Positions 22,820-35,489 of a DNA stretch of 64,000 nt are shown here, piece by piece. The notes under the pieces were generated by a model that was given only the letters and a program-made list of their open reading frames with translations, was not told the origin of the DNA and did not search any database. The stretch's first letter is position 1. The number at the start of each line of letters is the position of its first letter. The stretch lies in assembly GCA_027604185.1 (NCBI GenBank), contig JADGKB010000030.1, positions 62,001 through 126,000 of the forward strand, in the 5' to 3' direction. The position numbers and the translations under genes are program-made. Origin of the DNA: Boothiomyces macroporosus. Taxonomy: Eukaryota > Chytridiomycota > Chytridiomycetes > Rhizophydiales > Terramycetaceae.

Positions 22820-24024
22820 ATGAGTGAAAAACGAATCGCCGTTTATTCATTTGAAAATCCTGATACACCACATTACTTGTCGACAACTTTTAGAGGGAAT
22901 TGCACTGCGGTAGATCAGTTTAAAAAGCTGAACAGAGTAGGAGAGGGAACTTATGGGATTGTATATAGGGCACAAAAAATATCAGACAAGGAAGAGCCAA
23001 TAGTTGCGCTGAAGCGTATCAGGATGGACTATGATAATGAAGGATTCCCAATTAGCGCATTGCGTGAGATATCGCTGTTAAAGAATTTAAGACATGAAAA
23101 CATTGTGTCTGTTTACGATGTGGTTGTGGCTAATGGATTGGACAATATCTTTATGGTTATGGAGTATTGCGAGCAGGATATGGCATACTTGATGGATAAT
23201 GTTATGGCCAAGTATCCAGAAAGACAGTATAGACCAGCAGAAGTAAAATGCCTGCTTCACCAACTGCTAAAAGGTGTATCCTACTTGCATGACGAAAAGA
23301 ACATCATTCATAGGTAAAAGCCATTTGATTCAAGGGATTTGAAATTGTCCAATTTATTACTTACTGCCAAGGGCATTCTGAAGATTGCAGATTTTGGGTA
23401 AGATTGGACTAATCATAGCCTTGCTAGATCATTTGGTGATCCAATTGATAATATGACTCCGCGCGTAGTTACACTGTGGTATAGAGCCCCAGAAATCTTG
23501 TTTGGTGCTTCAGATTATACGCAATCAGTTGATTTATGGTATATTATAGTTAACGTAGGTCCGTAGGTTGTATATTTGGCGAGTTTATTCAGTCAACGCC
23601 ACTACTGCCTGGAAAGAATGAACCTAACCAGATATTACTCACTTGTAAATTGCTAGGAACCCCAACAGAACGTGTATGGCCAGAACTTGTTGATCAGCCA
23701 CTATATGGAACCATCAAATTCCCCAGTATTGATTATGATTCAATTGACAAGACGTTTCCTGATTCCACAGACGCAACCCTAGATTTACTTCGCGCGTTTC
23801 TAGCATATCGCCCATCGAGGCGCATTTCAGCAAGAGAAGCACTGAGACATTCGTATTTCACCGAGTATCCTAGAATGTGTAACCCTGCCCTGCTCCCGAC
23901 GTATCCGGAACTTCGTAATCTGAAAATGGTCGACGAACACGGCGTAAAGAAGCACAAAGTGTTTGATCCAAAGAAAGATTTGATAAACATCGACGAGCCG
24001 ATCGTGAAACGATATGACTTGTAA
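22820..24024 (+). CDS. CDK10/CDK11-like protein kinase
   Basis: A Ser/Thr kinase of the PITSLRE/CDK10-11 branch, whose members act in cell-cycle progression and RNA processing; 380 residues. Visible motifs: glycine loop [11 protein letters not shown], catalytic Lys in [10 protein letters not shown], a [11 protein letters not shown] helix in the PSTAIRE position, [10 protein letters not shown] and [20 protein letters not shown] (both rebuilt across introns), [10 protein letters not shown] and [14 protein letters not shown]. Introns: 23314-23334, 23398-23418, 23539-23558. An in-frame ATG at 22790 would overlap the neighbour's start codon, so 22820 is preferred. Closest family by the activation loop is CDK10 or S. 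pombe Ppk23; it is not Cdc28 or Pho85. Confidence 0.9.
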
Positions 24025-24030
24025 TAAAGC

Positions 24031-24216
24031 ATGTTTTCCGCATTTTCAAATAAATTTACTAAATCTTCTAGATCGATGAAACCAGCTCTAATAGCTGACA
24101 GATTGAATCTACAATTAGATAATACTGCGCTGAATTACTCCCCAGCTTGCTATTACAATTTTGGTCCTTTTCACGATTGTCTCATTTTCGGCCGCCTAAA
24201 TAATTATTTTAGATAA
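24031..24216 (+). CDS. Small open frame after the CDK, doubtful
   Basis: A 61-residue open frame starting 7 bp after the CDK stop. It has no recognised domain, and the first bases overlap a likely AATAAA polyadenylation element of the CDK gene. It may be non-coding 3' sequence. No splice extension with conserved content was found. Confidence 0.15.
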   Translation: MFSAFSNKFTKSSRSMKPALIADRLNLQLDNTALNYSPACYYNFGPFHDCLIFGRLNNYFR

Positions 24217-24411
24217 CGCTAAATCGTGATATTCAACAATATTCAAGTTCAATGGACATTAGGCTAATGCCGTTGGCGTTTTAATCGCTTTCACTCCTCT
24301 TGTCTTTCCTAAAAAGGCCTCTTGTGTGAGTGGGAAATTTTTCCGGACCAATCCGCCAGTTGCCTCGCCAAGCCACATATTGACTCCAGAGTTTATTATA
24401 ATAGCGTTTTA

Positions 24412-25107
24412 TTAAGTATTTACAGCAGTAACATCGTTCATATCTGCGTCGTTTAAATCGACCAGCTTAGACATGTAACTGTACCTCCTACTTCTGATAG
24501 GAATTCCTTGTAGCGCCAAGCACTTTGAGAGGAACGTTGATTCTAAATTAGCAAAAGGTACCGAGCATACCCGGAAAGGTCTTGGGTGGAAATATGATAA
24601 ACGACGAAGTATAGAGCTCTGTCACTCCCTCCAAAGGACTATCATTAAGTCTTGATTACTCTTCTATATTCACGATTTGACACAGGAGTCTATACTCCCC
24701 CTGTATTCTCACCGACAAATCAGGGAATATGAAAAACATAGCTTCGCCTTGATCATTTATATCGTTTAGTATTATAGCCGAGGTTGTAGTTTGTCCAAGG
24801 AGCGACTGATAAAAGACATCTTGGTCTTCTTTGCCTGGCTCCGTATCGGAGCGTATAATTGTACTTCTATTGAACGACTTGTCTGCGGAAACCAATGTTA
24901 CATGGCATACATAATTTGACGCAATTTTCTGCTTTCTAAATTATAGTATGATTACTGTTTCAAACTCATCGGAGGGATATCGAGCTCCAATATAAGCGGC
25001 GGATCACTACATTAATCTATCATGTACAGCATTCTTCGATCTGGAAGATTTGCAAACCCGCACATTCTTCCTCTTGTAGGCTGTTGTCTAATTTTCACTT
25101 CAAACAT
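24412..25107 (-). CDS. Velvet-domain transcription factor, 5' exon unresolved
   Basis: Velvet proteins are NF-kB-like DNA-binding regulators of development and secondary metabolism in fungi. The spliced product from the Met at 25107 has 204 residues and is nearly all velvet domain: VKIRQQPTRGRMCGF, NLPDRRMLDPPLILELDIP, AMFFIFPDLSVRIQGEYRL, FIIFPPKTFPGMLESTFLS and KCLALQGIPIRSRRYS. Introns: 25007-25027, 24936-24955, 24639-24659, 24543-24561. The domain normally starts with a Tyr a few residues earlier, and FSQYS precedes the Met in frame after a CAG, so an upstream exon probably exists between 25120 and 25526. The short C-terminal tail has no second domain. Confidence 0.85.
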
Positions 25108-25526
25108 GCTGTATTGGCTGAAAAAAATCCAGAGTAAAAAGTCAAGAAAATTTGTGGCTAAAATCGAAAATCCGTTGGTTGCTTTCGAGTTTCAGACGAT
25201 TCTAAAAAGGGGGTATGGACCTGTGAATAAACCCTTTGGAAAATCGAAATGCAGAAAGACAGAAATAAGCAAATTCTACATCAGAATTCAAAATAGCTCA
25301 AAAGGAGGATTTGGCTATTAAAACTCACTACTATTGGGACTGTTCAATTGAGACCGATGAGTCTTGCTTTGGATTGATAAGGAAAAAGCCCGCCAAAATT
25401 CACAGGATCAAAACTCAAAGCACAGGCTGAAACCGTTTGCTTTTGATATTAAATTTTGTACAAGCCTGGAAAACGAAAGAAAAAAAATCATGGGAAATTC
25501 AAGTGCAAATTAACAATATATTAATT
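25108..25526. other. Gap holding probable velvet 5' exon and NPL4 3' end
   Basis: A 419-bp stretch between the first assigned velvet codon and the NPL4 stop. A pyrimidine run ending TTTTTTTCAG at about 25122 on the minus strand could be a 3' splice site of a longer velvet intron. I could not place a convincing first exon. Confidence 0.4.
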
Positions 25527-27375
25527 TCAATTAGGAGGCAGCCCGCACATTTCACAGCTATCTCCTCCAATATTCTGAAAAGTGCAGTGTCTGCATGCCC
25601 AAGGAGCTCCTCCTGAGCTGGCTTGTTGCGACTGATCATGCTCGCTAAGCATCAAAACAAGCGTTTGCCAAGCGCCGTTATTTTCCAGATCCACGATATA
25701 GTTTGGTTGCTTTTCATTTACAATTTGAAGTATAATATTCCAACATTCCTAAAGTTAAATTTTGACCCACATCATCTAAAATTGAAGATTCCTTTAAATA
25801 CAACAGCAGATGGAAATCAGATAACGCGTTCATAATCGATGCATCGATGCTTTGCTTCAATGTCTTGAAATTCCTTGCATTGCTGATTCGATTTTCAATA
25901 AATGCTTCGTTCGAGATGAACCGTGGTTGAGGGTTGGCTGGGAACCCGTGAGACGACTATTTCAAGTATAAATTACAGTTATGAGTAAATATTCCACTGG
26001 GAACGTAGGTTTTGCAGCTTCTTGTACCATAATGTTATATTCATTTCTGTATTTATAAAATACATCTGGAACATACTTGGTATCTGTTGCGCTGCAAACT
26101 CTCATAAGTGAAGGTTCTTCGGATGCCTCAATAATGCCATCACGAGTCATTGAAACTGCAGAATTTGAAACTTGATAGGTTTGCATATCAATATTTGAAT
26201 CTTGGTTGCCTACATTATTTTAAATTACCTGATATAACGACAGTAACAAATCTGCTTCCAAATTCTCCCGTTGGAGAATATCGAGTTTTCACTGGATATT
26301 TTTGTTGCAATTTCGCAGAAAATATGATTTCAGCGGATGATAGAAAGTAGGAATTCAAGTGTCTCTTACAAATAACTGTACCCTTTCCTGTGCCATCATC
26401 GAACAAATCAGAATAGACTACACCAATCTTTTGTAGCCCTAAATTGGAGGCCAGTTCATTAACCTAACGATTAAAACTATAATACTTGGGACTCTAGTGG
26501 GTCTGGCAGCAATTGAATGCTGTCGTGTCCATTTTCCTGTGGTGGTTCATAAATAAGACTTACAACGGCTTTAATTCCTAGAGGCACTTTTTCGTATGGT
26601 TCGTATCTGCCATATAAAAATCCAACTCTTTGATGGCCAGTTAATCTCCAAAAATGAATGAAATGCTCAACAATTTGAGGAGATTCAAATTCGACATGGT
26701 CTACCATTCTAAAGTTCTACATTAAATCAAAATTACTTGAGTTTGTAATGTAATCGCGCTTGGTTGGCATTTACTGCAAATGCCTGCAGGATATGGTGCA
26801 TGAGTTTGAGCTGGGCAAGGGTTTAACACCCTATAATCCGGAATATCCAATGGTGGAATAAACATTGGGGAGCTTGTAGCAGGAATCTTATTTTGATCGA
26901 CTAGTTGGCGCAAATACGCATGAAAAGACATGTGTTTGATTTTGTTTTCATCCAAGTAATTTTGGTCATAAGGTTGCAAAGGCAAGCAATATTCACACAT
27001 CCCTAAATCTCCATGTTTACAACTAGAATTATAGAAAAATTTACAATTGTGGATTCTTTGGCCTTTTAATTTCTCCTTTCTGTTTGTGTAAATATTCATC
27101 AATCGGATCAATTTTCACATATTTGAATGCATGATCAACCGGTTTTGGTCCATCTCTTTTTGCAGCCAGAGATTTGACATTCAATATTTGTCCATTCTTT
27201 AAAGTGGACACTGGTGCATTTTGGTTCAATTCCTGATCCAGCTGGAAATCTGACTTTAGCAGCGCTTTGATTTTTTCGTACAACGTTGCAATTGACTCAG
27301 TTTCTTGGATTTCTACCCTGAATTGTCCAGTTGGTGCTCTGATTCTGATAATCTTGTCAGTATTCTTCTTACCAT
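25527..27375 (-). CDS. NPL4: Nuclear protein localisation 4, Cdc48 cofactor with NZF finger
   Basis: With Ufd1, Npl4 recruits ubiquitylated substrates to Cdc48 for ERAD and chromatin extraction; 567 residues. The ATG (27375) is followed at once by a 20-nt intron (27353-27372). Then come the UBX-like domain ([16 protein letters not shown]), zinc-binding region ([31 protein letters not shown]), the MPN-like domain ([40 protein letters not shown]) and [20 protein letters not shown]. The C-terminus has a RanBP2-type NZF finger ([20 protein letters not shown]). Other introns: 27023-27044, 26717-26736, 26464-26485, 26210-26228, 25957-25976, 25749-25770. S. cerevisiae Npl4 lacks the NZF; metazoan NPL4 has it. 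Confidence 0.95.
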
Positions 27376-27505
27376 TTGTAACCCTTGTTGAGATTGCAGA
27401 GAAAAAAGTCAAAAATGAAAACGTTCTAGAAAAGACTAAATGCTGCATGATGAATCATCCTAACCTCAAATTCCCAAAATGCACTATCATTTTGGATCCA
27501 ATTAA

Positions 27506-28992
<1,487 letters not shown>

Positions 28993-29155
28993 AACATTTT
29001 TCATGAATTAATAAAGCATCCCATTTAGTTGTACTCTACTATTGCATGTCAAAGAGCTGTCGAAAGTCATGTGACTTCGGAGAATTTAATTGGCTGTGGT
29101 TGTTTGAAAAAAGCTTCTTTGAAATTTTTTCAGGAGGAAAATTTTTACATTTGAA

Positions 29156-29561
29156 ATGGCCAACGTTCAACCACACAGGTAAATAATGAAAAGCAATTCA
29201 AACGAATTTAAAAGAACAGTACTTACTTTTTAGACTTTATGCTAAAGGAAGAGTAACCGGACACACCAGAGGAAAACGTAACTCCAAGGAACACACTTCT
29301 CTTATTGAAATTGAAGGAGCAAAGACTACCAAGGACGTTCAATTCTACCTCGGAAAGCGTGTTGCATACGTTTACCGTGCACAAAGAGCCGTTGATGGAT
29401 CCAAAATTAGAGTCATTTGGGGTAGAATCACCCGTCCACACGGTACTTCTGGAGTTGCCCGTGCAAAGTTCGCTTCTAACTTGCCACCAAAGGCCTTTGG
29501 TGCTCAAGTCCGCATCGTAAGAAAATTTTTAACATAGATGCTCTACCCATCCCGTGTTTAA
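29156..29561 (+). CDS. RPL33: 60S ribosomal protein eL33 (L35A)
   Basis: A large-subunit ribosomal protein of 109 residues: MANVQPHR, then [54 protein letters not shown] and a final exon MLYPSRV. Introns: 29179-29233 (55 nt) near the start codon and 29517-29537 (21 nt) eight codons before the stop. The long intron ends TACTTACTTTTTAG, with a branch element like the yeast TACTAAC farther from the AG than in the short introns. A GTCATGTGAC element lies at 29066-29075 upstream. Confidence 0.96.
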
Positions 29562-29651
29562 GTTGGTTCCTAATATTTCACGATTCCAAAATTGTAATAA
29601 ACACACCAATTAAAAGGAGAAATTGAAAAGGACGATATTTTTACAAGCATT

Positions 29652-31636
29652 TTATTGATAATTTTGGACCAATTCTTTGCACATGTTCTTGAATGACTCT
29701 AAATGTATAGTTCCAACGTTAGTTCCATCTCTAGCTCTAACTGTCACCACTTGGTCTTGTTCTTCTCTATCACCAAGTACTAATATGAAATTATAGTCGA
29801 GCTTCTGGGCGTCCCTGATCTGCTTCGCGAGAGTATTGTCACTTTTCTCATAGTCCACATAAAATTCCTTTAGCTGCTGCTGGACTTTGATGGCATAACC
29901 GTCAATTTCAGGACGAGTGGTAATAATCAACATCTGGCGAGGAGAGATCCAAAAGGGCCACTTGCCACTATAGTTTTCAGTCATAATTGCCAGCATACGT
30001 TCAATTGACCCTAATATTGCCCTGTGTATTATCACAGGTCTCGAGAAGCCCCCAGTTGCATCTTGATATAGTAAATTAAACCTTTCTGGTAGCTGAAAAT
30101 CAAGTTGAATAGTTGCAGTTTGATGAGAGCGATTCAAGCAATCTGTTACCATGATATCTATTTTTGGGCCATAGAATGCCCCATCGCCTTCTTTCAATGT
30201 CCAATTTTGTCCAGTAGAATTCAAAGCCTCTTTAAGTGATTCTTCTGCTACATCCCAATCTGCCAAGCTTCCCATAAAGTTAGATTCAGGTCTAGTAGAT
30301 AATGTTAAGCTATAGGACTGAAAGCCAAGTATTTTGTAAGTTTCTTCTACAAAATTTAACGTTGCCTTGATTTCTGAGTGGATCTGCTCTTTGGTGCAAA
30401 ATATATGCCCATCATCCTGGTGAAATTTACGAACCCTAGTTAAGCCAGTTAATGCTCCCGAAGCTTCATTCCTACCATAAGATATTTTTACCTGTGTAAA
30501 GGGCTAAACTCGGCAAACCTTAATGGGAGGTCCCTGTATGATTTTGCAGAGTTAGAGTATAATAAACAATGGCCAGGACAGTTCATTGGCTTTAATCCAT
30601 TAATTTCAGAATCCTCTGAATGATTACAACCTCCGCTGACAATAAACATGTCATCTTTATAATTTTGCCAATGACCTGAGGTTTCCCACAACTCCTTATT
30701 GAATATAAGCGGGGTAACTACTTCTTGAAATCCATATTTGCGATATTCCTGTCGAAGATAATTATACAAGCTTTGTATTATTCTGGTGCCATGGGGGAGA
30801 AAGAATGGCGATCCGGGCGAATGAGGGTGAAATGCTACCAAGCCCTGTCTCTTCCCAATAGTTCTGTGGTTTCTTTTTTCTGCTTCAATTTGCAACTTTC
30901 TGTACTCTTTTAAGCCATTGTGCGAGTCAAAAGATATTCCCATCACTCGCGACATGTTTTGACCATATTCCTTACTCCATTGCGCAGCACCTGTTTTCGA
31001 GAGCATAATCGATTTGATTAGATCGGAGTTTGGAATGTGTGGGCCTCTACGTAAATCAACGAAATCCCCACAACGAAAAACTGTGATTTTTTGTGAATCT
31101 GGGATTCTTGATATCAATGCTAATTTGAAAGGCGATCCAGAAAACATCTCTTGGGCAGTTTCTCTGTCCACTGTGATATATTCGAATGGCTGTTTGGTCT
31201 TGGCAAGAGAAGACATTACTTTCGTTAAATCCTTTAAATCATCTTCAGTAACAAAATAACTGCTTCCATATTTTCCAGTCAATAGCTCATTTATATCTGA
31301 CGAAATCTGCTGTGGTTTTAAAATTGAAGAGACATCACTATTGATTTTTTGTAGTCTGTCGCTGCTCCAAGTTGATCCATTGAATAGGAATGCGTCGTAA
31401 AAGAATCCCTCGTGAGTAGCAGGACCATGAGTTAATAGACAATCATCTCCATATTTTTTTTCCATTGCCCAACCCAGCAAATGAGCACTTGAATGCCAAA
31501 AATCCTCTTGAGTGTACGCTGATTTGGCTACTATTATATTTCAAATACTTGGCACAGGTGCTGCTTTGAATTTCTTGAACTGCTGTAATCGTCGTTCAGC
31601 TAACGCAGAGAGGAATCGTTTGTGCAACTGAATCAT
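29652..31636 (-). CDS. MST1: Threonyl-tRNA synthetase, probably mitochondrial
   Basis: A class II synthetase of 648 residues. The start (MIQLHKRFLSALAERRLQQF) is a basic amphipathic presequence and there is no TGS domain, which argues for mitochondria. Unlike S. cerevisiae Mst1, it keeps an editing-type N2 domain: HSSAHLLGWAMEKKYGDD and CGDFVDLRRGPHIPN. The catalytic core has FFLPHGTRIIQSLYNYLRQE (motif 1 region), GLKPMNCPGHCLLY, FAEFSPLHRNEASGALTGL (motif 2, across an intron) and VIIHRAILGSIERMLAI (motif 3). The anticodon-binding domain ends at KELVQNYQ. Introns: 31531-31548 (18 nt) and 30473-30492. Confidence 0.92.
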
Positions 31637-31795
31637 CAATTTTTTCGTGGTGAAAATTCCAGAGCTGCAACTGCAGGTTATGTACAGTACACCAATGAAA
31701 CAGCTATTTGAACTCAGAGTTGTAGGGAAACTCCGATTGAATGCGCGAAATAAACAAACAAATATATATGACGCGACTTTGCTGAAAAGTTTGAA

Positions 31796-33240
31796 ATGGT
31801 TGACATTACCTTGAATCTGGAAGATAGCAACCAAGGGGAATTGCGACAGCGACATGCAAGAAGACCACCTGCTCCTCCAAGAATACCTAAGCCGAGTGTA
31901 ATCAGAGAAACTATTCATCAAATTAAGGGGTACTTTGACAATTCAAGACACCACGAGTACAAGAAATCAAAGTTTCAGAACTTTAAATTCTTGTACATAG
32001 TATTCGTCGGCTTGGTGGCAGGAATTTTAGGGATTTATGCATACACTGTTTCGAGAATGAAGCAAATTCCTGTAACGAATGATGCGCCTATCATGAATGA
32101 TGCGGTTCGTAACGGATTAGACCTGGAAAAATCTAAATCTACCATAGTAATGGAAAATCCTGCTGGCTTGAACCACCTTTATGATCACATTGCGTTTAGT
32201 TTACACATGGATGAACAACGCACGGGGGAAACTCCAGTAGATCTTGCTACCTTTAACCGCGAAGTTGATTTTATTACCAACGAAATTGGACCATTCTTGC
32301 ATCAAGTAAATAATTTACAACTTCATGATGGTAAGAATGCTCGAGAATTTATCCACGGCAAAATATTTGATTCATTTGTTCAGTTTCCAAAAACTACAAC
32401 CGCATATCCAAATGCTGAAAAGTATATCGGTTCACTAAAGGCTCTATTTCAGCATTTCCCAAAAGCAGAATGGTTTGTTTCGATCAACGATGGTAATAAC
32501 GATGTAATATAGAAACTTATGTGTTTGTTGAAAATACTCGGGAAATGCTTAAGCAGTTCAATAGCAACAAACCGCTCGTTCTCTTAAATTTTGATGTTGT
32601 TGATGTAACAGCCAACAGTCACTACACCAAATCTGAATCCGCTCCAATTTCTACTACAATCATGTCTAGAGCGGCAATGGAAATAGTGTTCAGCTATGAC
32701 TTCGCGTCGTGCCTCAATGAAAACACCATTCCACACGAAGAAACTGCCCTGTCAAAATGTTTTGCTCAAGCCGGAATTCAAATAGTCCGTCAAAGAGGAA
32801 TGCACAAATCAGAACCTTCTCATGATTTCGCATGGCCAAAGAACCCTTGCGAGCTACCATGGTCTATTTCTAACCTCACCCCAAATGATTTCCAACGGAT
32901 ATATTCAAAAAATCCTTCAACAGGTGTCAACAGAAGTGGTCAAACCTTCAGATGGGATATCTTGAACACGTACGCAGATTTACTTCATATTACCTACAAT
33001 ACTGATGTAGCTACCAGAGGAATCGATCGCCATGTCGGAACTACCAGCATAATTACCCCTGCCATATCAGGTAATCAATGTATGAAGATCTGCAAGAGCG
33101 ACAAGCACTGTTTGTCCTGGACATACTCTGAATTGAGATGCTTTACAAGCAACGGAATTGGAGCAGCAATTGAAGCTGATAAAGGAATCTCTGGAATAAT
33201 CCCGTCAAGGTACATCTGTGGCCTTCCACTAATCTTCTAA
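31796..33240 (+). CDS. GT31-type glycosyltransferase with PAN-like domain
   Basis: A type II Golgi-type membrane protein of 474 residues: short basic cytosolic tail, one signal anchor (FLYIVFVGLVAGILGIYAYTV, quoted in part), then a lumenal catalytic domain. The GT31 region includes KAEWFVSINDGDETYVFVEN, where the acidic DxD-like triplet is rebuilt across the intron at 32493-32512, and HEETALSKCFAQAGI. The last 70 residues form a Cys-rich PAN/apple-like module (GNQCMKICKSDKHCLSWTYS). This layout matches fungal GT31 proteins of the fringe/C1GALT1 type. Donor and acceptor sugars cannot be read from the sequence. Confidence 0.8.
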
Positions 33241-33278
33241 GAAAGTATTAATAAAGTTCGTTTTATTTTAAAATCAAA

Positions 33279-33769
33279 TTATAAACCACAGAGGTTAAGT
33301 TCAGGAGGAATAACATCAATATGCCCCTCTTCTAGAAGAATTTGGTGTAGCTGCTTCAATTCCTTTGAAAGGAGGGCGAATTTTTCTTTTAGTCTTTCAT
33401 TTGTTTCTTTGGCTTGTGTGTTTGCTCTTTGTAAACCCTCGATCCAGTCCTTTTTCTTTAAGCGATTCCTTCAATTAGGTATAGTTACCTTCTAGCAGCT
33501 TCGCGATTGCGAATTAAACGCCTAGTGCGCTTGTCTTCAGACGAGAGCTCAGTGTCACCATGAGAATCGTTCATTATATTTGGTGTAGCGTTGGATGTCG
33601 AAGGCGATCCTTTATACGAAGATTCTGGAGAATGAGCCGCAGTTGACTTTCTTTTAGTAACAGAAGCTGCTTTAGCATTTTTAACTTGACGTGTGAAATC
33701 TACTGCGTTTCCGTATTCTGGAAGATCAAACTTTGGATGGACGAATTGCATTATAATGAAGGTATTCAA
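33279..33769 (-). CDS. bZIP transcription factor
   Basis: A 156-residue nuclear DNA-binding protein. A Ser-rich N-terminus with likely phosphorylation sites (SPESSYKGSP) precedes the basic region RRLIRNREAARRNRLKKKDW, which fits the N-x7-R bZIP signature (NREAARRNR) and is rebuilt across the intron at 33469-33488. The zipper follows with Leu/hydrophobic heptads (GLQRANTQAKETNERLKEKF, ALLSKELKQLHQILLE). A second ATG at 33751 (MQFVHPKFDLPEYG) may be the true start. The subfamily (ATF/CREB, AP-1 or Gcn4-like) is not clear. Confidence 0.88.
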
Positions 33770-33880
33770 GTTGATTTAAAAAAGATGAAATTGAATTTAA
33801 TTCTCCGAGAGCATTAAACTTCCGACAATGAATAATTTCGTCATTGTCCTCGCGAACGATTTAGCAGTTTGTAGAATAAC

Positions 33881-34528
33881 ATGGCACAGCTAGGAGGATC
33901 AAACAACAAATGCGTGCGATGCAGCAAGTCTGTGTATTTCGTGGAGCAGCAACCTGGCCCTGGAGGTTTTTATCACAAATCGTGTTTTACATGTAAGCAA
34001 TGCAACAAGCGTCTGGATTCACAAAATATGACCGATAAGGATAATGAAGCATACTGCAAATCATGCTATGGAAGGCTGTTTGGACCAAAGGGTTATGGAT
34101 ACGGTAACACCCTCTCAACAGAGACAGCAGTGCCTATTCCTGCCCCAAAATTACCTGACACGACACCAATGAGCTCTGGAAAGTCGCAATCATCAGAGAA
34201 ACTATCATCTTCCAAAGAAAATCTGTCTAGTTCTAAGGAAAATTTGTCGAAATTTGGAGGGAGCGACAAGTGCCCAGTTTGTACTAAAGCTGTATATTTT
34301 GCCGAGCAGGTACCTTGTACTAAGCTAGGCTCTTGGACCTGGAAATATAAAGTATCACAAAATGTGCTTTAAATGCTGCACTTGCTCGAAGCTTTTAGAC
34401 AGTAACAATCTCGCAGAAAAGGAAAACGTTTTATATTGCCGACCATGCCATACAAAAGCATTCGGGCCAAGAGGGTAATTTCGTGCTAACTCAGCTATGG
34501 ATATGGAGGTGCGGTAACTTTGGGATAA
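33881..34528 (+). CDS. Two-LIM-domain protein, CRP-like
   Basis: A 202-residue protein with two LIM zinc-binding domains separated by a Ser/Lys-rich linker (KLSSSKENLSSSKENLS). LIM1: CVRCSKSVYFVEQQ, YHKSCFTCKQCNKRLDS, YCKSCYGRLFGPKGYGYG. LIM2: CPVCTKAVYFAEQ, YHKMCFKCCTCSKLLDS, YCRPCHTKAFGPRGYGYG. The GPKGYGYG tails are the mark of cysteine-rich (CRP/MLP) actin-associated proteins. Introns: 34310-34328 and 34475-34494. A cytoskeletal adaptor role is inferred from the family. Confidence 0.92.
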
Positions 34529-34595
34529 AATGAAAGTATTTGATTTTAATCCGCAACTAGTGCTTGATTGGTTTTTCATTAAATAAACTGGCATT

Positions 34596-35447
34596 ATGCT
34601 AAGACTTGGATTCTTGACATTTTCAACTTTGAAAAAAATGTCTAAAATCCTGAACGCAAGTAATTCACTAAAAATATACGCATTCCCGTCGCTTAATGGA
34701 CGGTGTGTATTTCATGCACAGTTTCTATCACCAACAACAAACCTGGAATACGCTGGAATGGCAGTAGCCTATATCACTAGGAAATGGCGATATCAAATTA
34801 GCGACTATGCTGGATCGTATTGGCATAAATTGGGACACTGTAAACCAGGATCAATATTGAGCAAAGTCTATCAATTGGGCAACCGCATAACTACCAGGAG
34901 AGCCGCGGATGAATATTTCTTTAAACAAATCCCAACCAGAACAGAGCATGTAATATTAAAACTAATTCAGATTGAAATCGTGTTCCCTTCAAGTATGAAA
35001 CAGTCTGTGGTTCAAGACCAAATCCAAGTTTGGCTGGCGGATTCAGATAAATTCACTGGGAAACTGGCGCTTTATGGTGCTCTTCTTCCTACTAATTTCT
35101 ATATCGCAAAATTCTACATTCTGGCTGCTAATCTACTTTTCACCTACCATGTATTCAGAGTGAATGCGTCTTTTAGGGCACATTTTGGATCAAAGCGAAT
35201 GCAAGAGCTAATTAACAGGCGGCAAGTTAAATTCACTAGCAGTCAAGAGCTGCAAGATAAAATATTTAATGTCTCGAAAGAGGTTTCCAGCCAGTTGGAA
35301 AAGGAGAATATCAGATGGAAATGGAATGATGATGATTTGCACGATGACGTTGCTTTGAAATTGAGCACAGAACTCAAGCTACCGGAATTACTTCAAAGTG
35401 TACGTAGAAGCCGTATGCAATATATGGTGCTACCATCATCGAAATAA
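34596..35447 (+). CDS. Mitochondrial K+/H+ exchange-related protein
   Basis: A 283-residue intronless protein that fits the Mit_KHE1 family (yeast YDL183C type), linked to potassium/proton exchange in the inner mitochondrial membrane. Family-like features are an N-terminal IYAFPSLNGRCVFHA, a central ALLPTNFYIAKFYILAANLL, and VFRVNASFRAHFGSKRMQEL. The C-terminal third is charged. The start could be 34596 or the ATG at 34638 (MSKILNASNSLK). No strong membrane helix stands out, as is common in this family. Assignment is by family pattern. Confidence 0.7.
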   Translation: MLRLGFLTFSTLKKMSKILNASNSLKIYAFPSLNGRCVFHAQFLSPTTNLEYAGMAVAYITRKWRYQISDYAGSYWHKLGHCKPGSILSKVYQLGNRITTRRAADEYFFKQIPTRTEHVILKLIQIEIVFPSSMKQSVVQDQIQVWLADSDKFTGKLALYGALLPTNFYIAKFYILAANLLFTYHVFRVNASFRAHFGSKRMQELINRRQVKFTSSQELQDKIFNVSKEVSSQLEKENIRWKWNDDDLHDDVALKLSTELKLPELLQSVRRSRMQYMVLPSSK

Positions 35448-35489
35448 AGCGCATTTTCTCCTCTTTGACTATCCAAAAATTTTCACAAA

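Noticed and set aside
22820..24024. CUG-Ser (CTG clade) genetic code
   Set aside because: CTG stands at conserved leucines, as in VALKRI of the CDK and DLKEHG of ArgRS.
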